From Prevotellaceae bacterium (GTDB lineage Bacteria; Bacteroidota; Bacteroidia; Bacteroidales; Bacteroidaceae), in the NCBI GenBank assembly GCA_031262265.1, contig JAISIB010000188.1, forward strand, positions 1 through 30,022: a stretch of 30,022 nucleotides of DNA. The letters are read 5' to 3'. A program made the position numbers and the translations under genes. Shown piece after piece: positions 7,680-15,676 of the stretch (positions are counted from its first letter, which is position 1; the number at the start of each line of letters is the position of its first letter). The notes under the pieces are model-generated. The model did not search any database and was not told the origin of the DNA. It saw only the letters and a list, made by a program, of their open reading frames with translations.

Positions 7680-8663
7680 CTACTTCCGCCGTCCGACGAC
7701 GTAGTCGACGTATTCGTACATGGCGGTTCTCACGGGCGTGTCGGGAAATGAAGCGAGGAGGGTTTCGGCTCTGCGGCGATGGTCGTCCATGACGGCAATC
7801 GCATATTCGATGCCGCCTTCGCGCTTGGATAGCGTCACCAATTGCGCAATTTCTTCGGGCGTTCCCTGCCCTTGTCGAATACGCATCGCCAACGCGCGTA
7901 CGTTTTCATCGGCCTTTTGCAATACGTGAAGCGCAGGCAACGTCAGCTTACCTTCCATCATGTCGTTTCCGGTGGGCTTGCCTATTTCTTTTTCGGCCGA
8001 CGAGTCGTAATCGAATATGTCGTCTTTGATTTGAAAGCAGATACCGATATATTCGCCTAACAAACGGGCACGCTCGCAGTCGTCGGCACTCGCACCCACG
8101 GAGAGGGCGCCCAATTCCGTACACGCGGCGAACAAAGCCGCCGTTTTCATTCGAATAATGTCGAAATATACCTTTTCATCGAACGAGTCAATATCTGCGA
8201 TATGCGAGAGTTGAAGCAGTTCGCCTTGCGATAACGTCTGCCCGAGCATCGCTATTTGACTCAGTATAGCAGGATTTTTTGTTTTGGAAGCTTCCAAAGA
8301 AGAGGTTGCCAGTAGCAAATCACCGGCCAATACCGCTACCTTGTTATTATATACTGCATTAAGCGAACGTTTCCCTCGCCGCTCGTCACTTTGGTCGACC
8401 ACGTCGTCGTGTATCAAGCTCGCGGTGTGCAGAAGTTCGAGTGCTACCGCCGTTTGTTTGGTCGTTTCGGTCACGCGGTCGCTAAATAACCGAGCCGTCA
8501 GCAGCACCAGTATCGGACGCATGAGTTTGCCGTTTTGTTGTTTAAGATGTGTGATCACACCATTCAGCAACGGATTGATATGTGTGAGTGTGCCTGCTAT
8601 CCTCCGGTTGAAAGAGGAAAGTTCGTCTGCTATAACAGAGTGAATGTGAAGCAAATGTTCCAT
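7680..8663 (-). CDS. polyprenyl diphosphate synthase (trans-isoprenyl chain elongation)
   Basis: This enzyme extends an allylic diphosphate with isopentenyl diphosphate, probably to make the long side chain of a quinone (IspB-like). The 327 residues include GKLMRP (IPP binding, 45-50), the first Asp-rich motif HDDVVD (Asp86, Asp87, Asp90) and the second, IKDDIFDYD (Asp214, Asp215, Asp218). The residues before the first Asp-rich motif include no bulky aromatic pair, which would favour a long product, but chain length is uncertain. I chose the ATG at 8663; the frame extends to a TTG at 8687 with no family support. It is divergent from polA, sharing a 95-bp intergenic region. Confidence 0.92.
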   Translation of the reverse strand: MEHLLHIHSVIADELSSFNRRIAGTLTHINPLLNGVITHLKQQNGKLMRPILVLLTARLFSDRVTETTKQTAVALELLHTASLIHDDVVDQSDERRGKRSLNAVYNNKVAVLAGDLLLATSSLEASKTKNPAILSQIAMLGQTLSQGELLQLSHIADIDSFDEKVYFDIIRMKTAALFAACTELGALSVGASADDCERARLLGEYIGICFQIKDDIFDYDSSAEKEIGKPTGNDMMEGKLTLPALHVLQKADENVRALAMRIRQGQGTPEEIAQLVTLSKREGGIEYAIAVMDDHRRRAETLLASFPDTPVRTAMYEYVDYVVGRRK

Positions 8664-8684
8664 CGTACGCCTAATAATCGGCAA

Positions 8685-8692
8685 CAAAAATA
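8685..8692 (-). promoter_or_regulatory. candidate -7 promoter box for the polyprenyl synthase gene
   Basis: On the minus strand TATTTTTG matches TAnnTTTG exactly, 21 bp before the ATG. A TTTG lies upstream (8712-8709), but with a 16-bp spacer, shorter than the usual 19-21. On the + strand of the same region TACTTTTA (8724-8731, one mismatch) could serve polA. Confidence 0.45.
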
Positions 8693-8758
8693 CGAATAAA
8701 ACTCATACCAAAAGATTTTTTCGTACTTTTACAACTTAAAACAAGCAAGAAGACAGCT

Positions 8759-11419
8759 ATGAAACTCTTTTTCCTCGACGCTTATGCGCTAATCTACCGA
8801 GCTTATTATGCGCTCATCAGAAATCCGCGCCTCAACTCCAAAGGTCTCAACACTTCGGCGGTATTCGGCTTCGTCAATACGCTGGAAGATATTTTGAAAA
8901 AAGAACAACCCACGCATATCGGCGTAGCTTTCGACCCGAAAGGGCCTACTTTTCGTCACGAGATGTACGCACAATATAAAGCTCAACGCGAAGAGACGCC
9001 CGAAGACATTCGTAAATCGGTGCCCATCATCAAAGAAATCATCGAAGCCTATCGTATTCCGATTCTCGAAGTATCCGGATATGAGGCCGACGACGTTATT
9101 GGTACGTTGGCTACGCAAGCGGGACGGCAGAACGACATTCGTACTTATATGATGACGCCCGACAAAGATTACGGGCAGTTGGTGAGCGACCGCGTATTCA
9201 TCTATCGTCCCAAGTACGGCGACAAAGAATACGAAATTATGGGACCGGAACAGGTGACACACAAATACGGCATCAAGCGTCCCGAACAAATCATCGACAT
9301 GCTTGGATTGATGGGCGACGCCTCGGATAATATTCCCGGCTGTCCGGGCGTGGGCGAAAAGACGGCACAAAAGTTAATCGCCGAATTCGGTAGTATAGAC
9401 AACCTGCTCGTTCAGACCGATAAACTGAAAGGAACGCTACGCACCAAGATAGAAGAACACGCCGAACAAATCAGATTTTCAAAACTGCTGGCTACCATTA
9501 AAACGGACGTACCCATTAGCCTCGATATGGAAAGTCTTACCCGCCAAGAGCCTGATGAAAAAAAACTGCGCGCCCTGTTTGAAGAGCTGGAGTTCCGTAC
9601 GTTGATCAACCGCGTACTGAAACGCGAGACTAACGAACCACCTGCGCCGAAGCCGGTCGTAAACGCTCCGATTCAGGGCGATTTGTTTGCCGCATTTCAA
9701 GCCTCTCCTACGAACGACGCGGAAAAGTCGCAGGATTTTGGGGGTCATCTCGTTACCTTAGATGCTCATAAATCTGATTTTCAAAGTATTAAATCTGATT
9801 TTTTTCAAAAGATATTGACGGCGGAAACCTTTGCCTTTTTCATAGAAACCGAAGGAAACGAGCCGATGACGGCCAAACTGAAACAAATCACCTTCGCATT
9901 GGAAGACGGAACGGGCTGGCAGGTCACAATTCCCGAAGAGACGGAAACGAGCGAGTATCTGCTGTCGGAATTGCGGCCGGTCTTTGAAAAAGAGAACATC
10001 GTTAAGGTGGGGAAGAATATGAAGAACGATATGATCTTACTTCGTCGTCACCAGATCAACCTATGTGGCCACCTGTTTGATACTGCCATCGCGCACTATG
10101 TTATACAGCCGGAAGTACGATATCAGGACGAACTTGTCGGACAACTGCTTGATATTCGCCGTACACTCGACGCGGAACTACAAAGTCAGGGGCTGACTAC
10201 ATTATTTTACGACATCGAGATGCCTCTCGTACCCGTTCTTGCAGATATGGAATACAACGGCGTGCGCGTAGACACTCAGGCGTTGCAAGGACTCTCCGAA
10301 CAATTTACCGCACGTATGAAGGAAATCGAAGAAGATGTTTACCGTGCCGCAGGCATGGCTTTCAATATTGCATCGCCCAAGCAGGTGGGTGAAATATTAT
10401 TCGACCGGTTGCACGTAGCCGAGAAACCTAAGAAAACCAAAAAGGGGCAATACGTCACTTCTGAGGAAGTATTGGAAAGTCTTCGCGACAAACATCCCGT
10501 TATCGGTAAGATATTGGCACATCGCGGCTTGAAAAAATTGCTCGGCACATACGTAGACGCTCTGCCGCTGCTTATCAATCCGCAAACCGGCAAGATACAC
10601 ACCTCATTTAATCAGACCGTCACTGCCACCGGACGACTTAGCTCCAGCAACCCCAACTTGCAAAACATACCTATCCGCGATCAAGACGGCAAAGAGATTC
10701 GTAAGGCATTTATTCCCGATGAAGGTTGCACATTCTTCTCGGCCGACTATTCACAAATAGAGCTACGCATCATGGCGCACCTTAGCGGCGATGCCCACAT
10801 GATTGAAGCTTTCCAAAGCGGGTACGACGTGCATGCCGCCACCGCCGCCAAGATATTCAAAATCCCCATCGACGAAGTTACTTCCGTGATGCGCCGCAAA
10901 GCCAAGACGGCCAATTTCGGTATCATCTACGGTATTTCCGTTTTCGGACTGGCGCAACGCATGAACGTCGACCGTAAAGAAGCTGCCGAACTCATCGAAG
11001 GATATTTTCGAACCTATCCGCAAATCAAAGCCTATATGGAAAAAGTCGTTGAAACGGCGCGCGCGCAAGGATATGTAGAGACGGTCTTCCATCGTAAACG
11101 CTACTTACCGGACATTACTTCGCACAACTCCGTCGTGCGTGGCTACGCCGAACGAAATGCGATCAACGCTCCCATTCAAGGCAGTGCCGCAGACATTATT
11201 AAGGTAGCTATGGTACGTATATTCGAGCGTTTCCGGCGCGAAGGCATCCGTAGTAAAATGATCTTGCAGGTACACGACGAACTAAACTTCAGCGTTCCGT
11301 TCGATGAGCAAGAACAGGTCAAACGTATTGTCATTGAGGAAATGGAAAACGCTTATCGGATGCGCGTTCCCTTGAAAGCCGACTGCGGATTCGGGGCTAA
11401 TTGGCTGGTGGCGCATTGA
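8759..11419 (+). CDS. polA: DNA polymerase I, proofreading domain apparently degenerate
   Basis: Pol I fills repair gaps and removes RNA primers. The 886-residue protein has an N-terminal 5'-3' exonuclease (about 1-290; EVSGYEADDVIGTLA, TPDKDYGQLV, then the helix-hairpin-helix GCPGVGEKTAQKL). A linker follows, then a 3'-5' exonuclease-like region (about 350-490) and a polymerase domain. The polymerase motifs are intact: motif A DYSQIELRIMAHLSGD from residue 663, motif B RRKAKTANFGIIYG near 711-725 and motif C QVHDELN near 837-843. The 3'-5' region looks inactive. Exo I reads FFIETEG, lacking the first Asp of the usual DTET. Exo II keeps Asp424 (KNMKND). The Exo III segment with its Tyr-xxx-Asp is missing, because the chain passes from AHYVIQPE to LFYDIEMPL with about 50 residues fewer than usual. 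The gene is divergent from the polyprenyl synthase. Confidence 0.96.
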   Translation: MKLFFLDAYALIYRAYYALIRNPRLNSKGLNTSAVFGFVNTLEDILKKEQPTHIGVAFDPKGPTFRHEMYAQYKAQREETPEDIRKSVPIIKEIIEAYRIPILEVSGYEADDVIGTLATQAGRQNDIRTYMMTPDKDYGQLVSDRVFIYRPKYGDKEYEIMGPEQVTHKYGIKRPEQIIDMLGLMGDASDNIPGCPGVGEKTAQKLIAEFGSIDNLLVQTDKLKGTLRTKIEEHAEQIRFSKLLATIKTDVPISLDMESLTRQEPDEKKLRALFEELEFRTLINRVLKRETNEPPAPKPVVNAPIQGDLFAAFQASPTNDAEKSQDFGGHLVTLDAHKSDFQSIKSDFFQKILTAETFAFFIETEGNEPMTAKLKQITFALEDGTGWQVTIPEETETSEYLLSELRPVFEKENIVKVGKNMKNDMILLRRHQINLCGHLFDTAIAHYVIQPEVRYQDELVGQLLDIRRTLDAELQSQGLTTLFYDIEMPLVPVLADMEYNGVRVDTQALQGLSEQFTARMKEIEEDVYRAAGMAFNIASPKQVGEILFDRLHVAEKPKKTKKGQYVTSEEVLESLRDKHPVIGKILAHRGLKKLLGTYVDALPLLINPQTGKIHTSFNQTVTATGRLSSSNPNLQNIPIRDQDGKEIRKAFIPDEGCTFFSADYSQIELRIMAHLSGDAHMIEAFQSGYDVHAATAAKIFKIPIDEVTSVMRRKAKTANFGIIYGISVFGLAQRMNVDRKEAAELIEGYFRTYPQIKAYMEKVVETARAQGYVETVFHRKRYLPDITSHNSVVRGYAERNAINAPIQGSAADIIKVAMVRIFERFRREGIRSKMILQVHDELNFSVPFDEQEQVKRIVIEEMENAYRMRVPLKADCGFGANWLVAH
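9770..9802 (+). repeat. short tandem duplication in the polA linker
   Basis: AAATCTGATTTT occurs at 9770-9781 and again at 9791-9802, a 21-bp period. In the protein this gives two KSDF units between the 5' exonuclease and the exonuclease-like domain. It keeps frame and lies in a linker, so it is probably neutral. Confidence 0.7.
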
Positions 11420-11465
11420 TAAAACCGTAATACGCTTGATAAATCACGTTTTATCACTAAGTTTG
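11417..11465 (+). promoter_or_regulatory. promoter and possible operator for the MntA/HepT-like operon
   Basis: TAAGTTTG at 11458-11465 matches TAnnTTTG exactly, with CTTG (11435-11438) at a 19-bp spacer as a near -33 element. A perfect 9-bp inverted repeat, TGATAAAAC (11417-11425) and GTTTTATCA (11448-11456), spans the region between the polA stop and the -7 box, with a further TGATAAA at 11437-11443. It could be an operator, or a weak polA terminator lacking a T run. Confidence 0.5.
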
Positions 11466-11497
11466 TCGGCAGAAAATGTAGTAAAAGTCTATTCTTT

Positions 11498-11794
11498 ATG
11501 GATATACAATCTTACATCCCACGTATTAGAATCTTGTGCCGTCGACATAAGGTTAATACCTTATTTGCTTTCGGTTCCGTACTGACCAATCGTTTTAATG
11601 AGCAAAGCGACATTGATCTGCTTGTTGATTTTAAAAACATAGACTTAAAAGATTATGTTGACAATTACTATGCTCTACGCGATGAACTTAGTCGTACGCT
11701 CGGCCGAGCAGTAGATTTATTGGAAGACAAAGCCATTCGGAACCCCATCTTACGTCGCCATATTGACGAATCCAAAATTTTAATCTATGGATGA
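11498..11794 (+). CDS. MntA-like minimal nucleotidyltransferase (antitoxin of a HepT pair)
   Basis: This 98-residue protein is of the minimal nucleotidyltransferase family. The motif GSX10DXD is exact: Gly26-Ser27, ten residues, Asp38-Ile-Asp40 in GSVLTNRFNEQSDIDLLVDF. In studied MntA/HepT modules the nucleotidyltransferase is the antitoxin and inactivates HepT by adding AMP to a tyrosine of the toxin's RX4HXY motif. A VDLLEDKAIRN block follows near residue 70, as in relatives. The gene overlaps the HepT-like gene by 8 bp. A near-consensus promoter lies just upstream, so the pair is probably transcribed independently of polA. Confidence 0.88.
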   Translation: MDIQSYIPRIRILCRRHKVNTLFAFGSVLTNRFNEQSDIDLLVDFKNIDLKDYVDNYYALRDELSRTLGRAVDLLEDKAIRNPILRRHIDESKILIYG

Positions 11795-12125
11795 ATATAT
11801 ACAGAAACATTTGACAGATGTATTGCTTTCTATCAATGAAATAGAAAGCTACTTTGTTAAAGGAGAAATGATCTATGAAAATTTTGCCAAAGACAGGCTC
11901 CGTCAAAGAGCGGTTGAACGAAATATAGAAATCATAGGAGAAGCTATTAATCGAATATTAAAGATAGATTCTACATTCCTACTATCTCATTCACGCGCCA
12001 TCGTAAATACCCGCAATAGGGTTATTCATGGATACGATAGCGTAACTCCGGAATTTCTTTGGGGACTAATCATAAATCATATTCCGGCATTGAAAGCAGA
12101 AGTGGAGTTGTTATTACACAAATAG
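11787..12125 (+). CDS. HepT-like (DUF86) toxin
   Basis: This 112-residue, mostly helical protein is of the HepT/DUF86 (HEPN) family. The catalytic RX4HXY motif is intact as Arg76-Asn-Arg-Val-Ile-His81-Gly-Tyr83. RAVERNIEIIGEAINRI near residues 41-57 is a family signature. HEPN toxins of this kind are RNases, and the tyrosine is the AMPylation site used by the MntA partner in characterised modules. With both motif sets intact, an active toxin-antitoxin pair is plausible. The gene ends 51 bp from the convergent mazF gene, and no terminator is obvious in between. Confidence 0.88.
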   Translation: MDEYIQKHLTDVLLSINEIESYFVKGEMIYENFAKDRLRQRAVERNIEIIGEAINRILKIDSTFLLSHSRAIVNTRNRVIHGYDSVTPEFLWGLIINHIPALKAEVELLLHK

Positions 12126-12176
12126 CCTATTTATTGCTTGGGCGTTACAAAGTTCTTATACATGTATTTGGCTCAA

Positions 12177-12509
12177 CTACGCAAACATCTCTTGCAGTAT
12201 TTCTTTCACGCGAGTTATCTCCGAAGCGTTTAACGTACCCATATAATTGCCGATTCTTTTCTTATCTATTGTTCGTATTTGATCCAACGCAATGCTACCT
12301 GCTCGTCCGGATACCATACAGTCTGCGCGAAAAGGATAGCTATCTTTCTTAGTAGATGTAAGTGGGGCTACGATAATTGTCCGTAAGTTCTCGTTCATCT
12401 CATCAGGACTAACAACGACACATGGGCGAGTTTTTGCAATTTCACTACCGAGCGTCGGATCAAGGATGACCCAAAATATGCCGAATTGCTTTACTTGTTC
12501 TCTTCCCAT
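12177..12509 (-). CDS. MazF/PemK-family endoribonuclease toxin
   Basis: This 110-residue protein has the typical MazF opening FGIFWVILDPTLGSEIAKTRPCVVVSPDEMN, in which the E-KTRP block carries conserved active-site residues. It continues with TIIVAPLTST and SIALDQIRTIDKKRIG, all standard for MazF/PemK toxins that cleave mRNA at short sequence sites. I chose the ATG at 12509; a TTG two codons upstream is also in frame. The gene overlaps the upstream antitoxin gene by 19 bp on the minus strand, the usual arrangement with antitoxin first. Cleavage specificity cannot be read from the sequence. Confidence 0.92.
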   Translation of the reverse strand: MGREQVKQFGIFWVILDPTLGSEIAKTRPCVVVSPDEMNENLRTIIVAPLTSTKKDSYPFRADCMVSGRAGSIALDQIRTIDKKRIGNYMGTLNASEITRVKEILQEMFA

Positions 12510-12751
12510 ACCCAATCATCCAAATATTCGTCTTCAAATACATCCGGCATCAATACCGTATCTTCTTCTGCAACGGACATTTTTCTTGCAGCCTCTGCCC
12601 ATCCTTCACGAGGAACAGACTGTATAATGATTCGGCCGTTCTCCAACAAAACATCCACTTTGGAACGCAAAGACAGATGCAGTTGTTTCAGCATTTCCGA
12701 AGGAAGAATGATTCCTCGACTGTTACCAATCCTGATAATATTACTATTCAT
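12491..12751 (-). CDS. MazE-like antitoxin (AbrB-type DNA-binding)
   Basis: This 86-residue protein has an N-terminal AbrB/MazE swapped-hairpin DNA-binding domain, MNSNIIRIGNSRGIILPSEML, in which the RIGNSRGI-LP pattern is diagnostic. The acidic C-terminal tail (VFEDEYLDDWVWEE) is the kind that blocks the MazF active site. The start at 12751 is set by the family N terminus; a TTG at 12781 is in frame but lies in the promoter region. It overlaps mazF by 19 bp. MazE family proteins bind palindromes in their own promoter, and two copies of GTTATAAC flank the -7 box here. Confidence 0.9.
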   Translation of the reverse strand: MNSNIIRIGNSRGIILPSEMLKQLHLSLRSKVDVLLENGRIIIQSVPREGWAEAARKMSVAEEDTVLMPDVFEDEYLDDWVWEENK

Positions 12752-12756
12752 ACCAA

Positions 12757-12812
12757 TTGTTATAACTGTTTTCGCCTGCAAATATATAGAATATGTTTCT
12801 TTGTTATAACAA
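12757..12812 (-). promoter_or_regulatory. mazEF promoter with paired GTTATAAC palindromes
   Basis: On the minus strand TATATTTG (12786-12779) matches TAnnTTTG exactly, 27 bp before the mazE ATG. A TTTG lies upstream with a 23-bp spacer, slightly long. The palindrome GTTATAAC occurs at 12759-12766, between -7 and ATG, and at 12803-12810, near -33, where it is extended to TTGTTATAACAA. The copies are 44 bp apart, about four helical turns, so they could be operators for MazE or MazEF autorepression. Confidence 0.6.
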
Positions 12813-12952
12813 AATAAAGAACTTTTAATGAGTTACGAAAAATACATTCGCAAATATCGGTTTATTAAACTCACTTCTTCGCATATCTTACCTGCTTATT
12901 AACTTTTGAAAGCCGGAAAAATCATTATCTAACGTAGATTTACGCCGTTTCG

Positions 12953-12984
12953 TTTGCCTACTGTAAAATTTAACCCTATTTTCG
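12953..12984 (+). promoter_or_regulatory. promoter of the thioredoxin-like lipoprotein gene
   Basis: TTTG (12953-12956), a 20-bp spacer and TATTTTCG (12977-12984, one mismatch to TAnnTTTG) fit the Bacteroidota housekeeping promoter, 21 bp before the ATG at 13006. Confidence 0.6.
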
Positions 12985-13005
12985 CGGCAGACAAAATAAG
13001 AAGAT

Positions 13006-14088
13006 ATGAAGAGATTGCGTTTGTTTTGGATCATATTACCTCTGTTGATAACAGCCTGCGGCAAAACGCCCAATCAAGTAACCGTCGCCGGTGAAATAAA
13101 GGGCGTCGGAACAGATACTCTCCTACTCTATTCCACAGACGACTTGGGTACATTCATTCGGAAAGTTCCCGTTGATAACGACAAATTCAGTTATTCATTT
13201 CCCGTCGATACATTGATACAGACCACGCTGGTGTATGACAACGGTCGCAAAGAATATCCTATCTTCATAGACAAGCACGCACGCATTACTATTAGCGGAA
13301 ACGCATCGGATAGTACGTTACACGTAGCAGGAACGCCGGTCAACGAAGCTCTGACAGCTTTCTTTGCCACATTGCAGCCGGATAGCGTCATTGCGCAAGC
13401 AGAAAATTATATTCGCTCAAATCCTGCATCACCCGCCTCTTTGTATGTATTGAATAGATTCTTTATCGATCGCGATACCATAGATTATGACCAAGCTCTC
13501 TCCCTTATCGGCGTAATGGACGGAGCTTTACAAGATCGCCTGTCCGTAGCTACGCTGAAAACCGAATTGGAACAGATGGAAAAAGGAACGGGCGTCAACG
13601 TCGTACCCGCTTTCACGTTGAACGATGAACAAGGGAATACTTTTACACGTAGTGAACTAACAAACAAAGCAAACTTGATCTATGTATGGGCTTCGTGGGA
13701 TGATTCGTGCCGTACCATGAATAAAGAAATAAACGAGCTTTATCAAACGCTTTCCAAGAAGAAAAGGACGAGAAGCAGCTCAAATACGACCGACAACGTC
13801 GTATTTAATTTAATTTCCGTCTCTCTTGATTTGGACAAGCAAGCGTGGTTGGAAGCCATCCGCACCGATTCTTTACAGGGAAAACAAGGATGTGCGTTTC
13901 TGGGTTGGCAAACGCCTTTGATACAATCGCTTGGTATAGACGACTTACCTTATACGCTGGTTGTCAACGGTAACAATGTCATCCGCGGACGCAATTTATC
14001 GATTGATGAAACGAAACAAATAATAGAGACGCTTATAAACGAAGAAAACAACAGAAAACGCTCCCTTGTTCGGGTTCGAAGAAACTAA
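13006..14088 (+). CDS. DUF4369/thioredoxin-like lipoprotein lacking a CxxC motif
   Basis: This is a 360-residue predicted lipoprotein: MKRLRLFWIILPLLITAC ends in a lipobox with Cys18. The first part (about 25-120) has the small beta-rich pattern of DUF4369, common in Bacteroidota (VTVAGEIKGVGTDTLLLY). The C-terminal half (about 200-350) resembles a TlpA/ResA-type thioredoxin fold: VVPAFTLNDEQGNTFTRSEL, then LIYVWASWDDSC, and DLPYTLVVNGNNVIRGRNLS at the cis-Pro loop. The usual WCxxC active site reads WDDSC, so the first cysteine is gone and only one remains. Disulfide exchange is therefore doubtful; a binding or structural role in the periplasm is possible. It carries its own promoter and lies 40 bp ahead of comM. 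Confidence 0.85.
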   Translation: MKRLRLFWIILPLLITACGKTPNQVTVAGEIKGVGTDTLLLYSTDDLGTFIRKVPVDNDKFSYSFPVDTLIQTTLVYDNGRKEYPIFIDKHARITISGNASDSTLHVAGTPVNEALTAFFATLQPDSVIAQAENYIRSNPASPASLYVLNRFFIDRDTIDYDQALSLIGVMDGALQDRLSVATLKTELEQMEKGTGVNVVPAFTLNDEQGNTFTRSELTNKANLIYVWASWDDSCRTMNKEINELYQTLSKKKRTRSSSNTTDNVVFNLISVSLDLDKQAWLEAIRTDSLQGKQGCAFLGWQTPLIQSLGIDDLPYTLVVNGNNVIRGRNLSIDETKQIIETLINEENNRKRSLVRVRRN

Positions 14089-14128
14089 CACCACTGATAT
14101 ATTTTATTTTTCTGATACCACTTAAATT

Positions 14129-15676
14129 ATGCTTATCAAAGTTTTTGCAGCAGCCGTACAAGGTGTGGATGCTACTCTTATTACTATTGAAGTAAATAGT
14201 TCTATCGGCTGTACGATTAATATCGTAGGATTGCCGGACTCTGCCGTCAAAGAAAGCCATCAACGAATTCTATCCGCTTTTTCGGTCAACAAAATCAAAA
14301 TGCCGACCAGTAATATCACGATCAATATGGCGCCTGCGGATATTCGCAAAGAAGGAGCGGCTTATGACCTACCGTTAGCTATCGGTATACTGTCCGCAAG
14401 CGGACAAGTCAGCTCGGAAAAACTATCACGCTATTTGATTATGGGCGAATTGAGCCTCGACGGCACCGTTCAGCCTATCAAAGGAGTATTACCCATTGCC
14501 ATCAAAGCGCGAGAATTGGGATTCGAGGGAATGATGGTGCCTGTGGAAAATGCACGCGAGGCCGCCGTCGTCAACAAATTGACTGTTTATGGCATACGCA
14601 ACCTAACGGAAGTCATTCGATTCTTAAATGAAACAACCCCCACCCTCGAACCGACCATCGTCCATACGCGTGAGGAATTTGCGGCGCAAGCGGATATTTT
14701 CGACGATGATTTTGCCGATGTCAAAGGACAAGAAAATGTGAAGCGCGCACTCGAAATAGCGGCGGCGGGCGGGCATAATCTTATTATGATAGGTGCTCCG
14801 GGTAGCGGCAAATCCATGATGGCAAAACGCTTACCGTCTATTTTGCCTCCGCTCTCACTGAACGAAAGTTTGGAAACCACCAAAATACATTCCGTAGCCG
14901 GTAAATTGAGCAAACATACTTCTCTCATTCACCAACGACCGTTCAGAGACCCGCATCACACTATTTCATCCACCGCACTCGTAGGGGGAGGATCTTTTCC
15001 GCAACCCGGAGAGATAAGTCTCGCTCACAACGGCGTTCTTTTCCTTGATGAATTAGCCGAGTTTAAGCGCGACGTATTGGAAGTATTGAGGCAACCGTTG
15101 GAAGATCGTAAGATAACTATCTCCCGCGTAAAATGGACAGTAGAATATCCGACCGGCTTTATGCTTATAGCTTCCATGAATCCTTGTCCCTGTGGGTACT
15201 ATAACCACCCTACCCGATCATGTGTATGCGGTTCTGCCGCCGTACAAAAATATCTGAATAGAATTTCCGGACCCCTACTCGACCGCATAGATATTCAGGT
15301 GGAAATTGTTCCGGTGGCTTTCGAAGAAATTTCCGATACGCGCCGAAGCGAACCAAGTCATGTCATCCGTCAACGAGTCATTCGCGCCCGTGAAATACAA
15401 GCGCAACGCTATGCCTCTCATCCTCACATTCACTGCAACGCGCAAATGAATACGACCTTATTGACGGAATACGCTCAACCGGATAGTCAAAGCCTCCACA
15501 TGCTGAAAACGGCCATGGAAAAGTTCAGTCTGTCGGCACGCGCTTACGACAGGATACTGAAAGTAGCCCGTACGATCGCCGACCTTGAAGGAAAGTCGCA
15601 TGTACAAAGTTCACACATAGCCGAAGCTATCGGTTACCGAAACCTCGATCGTGAGAACTGGGCAAGCAAATATTAG
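14129..15676 (+). CDS. comM: YifB/ComM family Mg-chelatase-like AAA+ ATPase
   Basis: At 515 residues this has normal length for ComM, an AAA+ ATPase that in studied species promotes branch migration during natural transformation, although most carriers are not known to be competent. The N-terminal S5-like domain (about 1-180) has SIGCTINIVGLPDSAVKES and GELSLDGTVQPIKGVLP. Walker A is GAPGSGKS (222-229) and Walker B is LFLDELAEF near 304. A Cys-rich insert MNPCPCGYY with CVCG follows near 350-372, typical of this family. The C-terminal domain ends with the DLEGKSHVQSSHIAEAIGYR block. The stop codon directly abuts the stop of the convergent nadA gene. Confidence 0.93.
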   Translation: MLIKVFAAAVQGVDATLITIEVNSSIGCTINIVGLPDSAVKESHQRILSAFSVNKIKMPTSNITINMAPADIRKEGAAYDLPLAIGILSASGQVSSEKLSRYLIMGELSLDGTVQPIKGVLPIAIKARELGFEGMMVPVENAREAAVVNKLTVYGIRNLTEVIRFLNETTPTLEPTIVHTREEFAAQADIFDDDFADVKGQENVKRALEIAAAGGHNLIMIGAPGSGKSMMAKRLPSILPPLSLNESLETTKIHSVAGKLSKHTSLIHQRPFRDPHHTISSTALVGGGSFPQPGEISLAHNGVLFLDELAEFKRDVLEVLRQPLEDRKITISRVKWTVEYPTGFMLIASMNPCPCGYYNHPTRSCVCGSAAVQKYLNRISGPLLDRIDIQVEIVPVAFEEISDTRRSEPSHVIRQRVIRAREIQAQRYASHPHIHCNAQMNTTLLTEYAQPDSQSLHMLKTAMEKFSLSARAYDRILKVARTIADLEGKSHVQSSHIAEAIGYRNLDRENWASKY

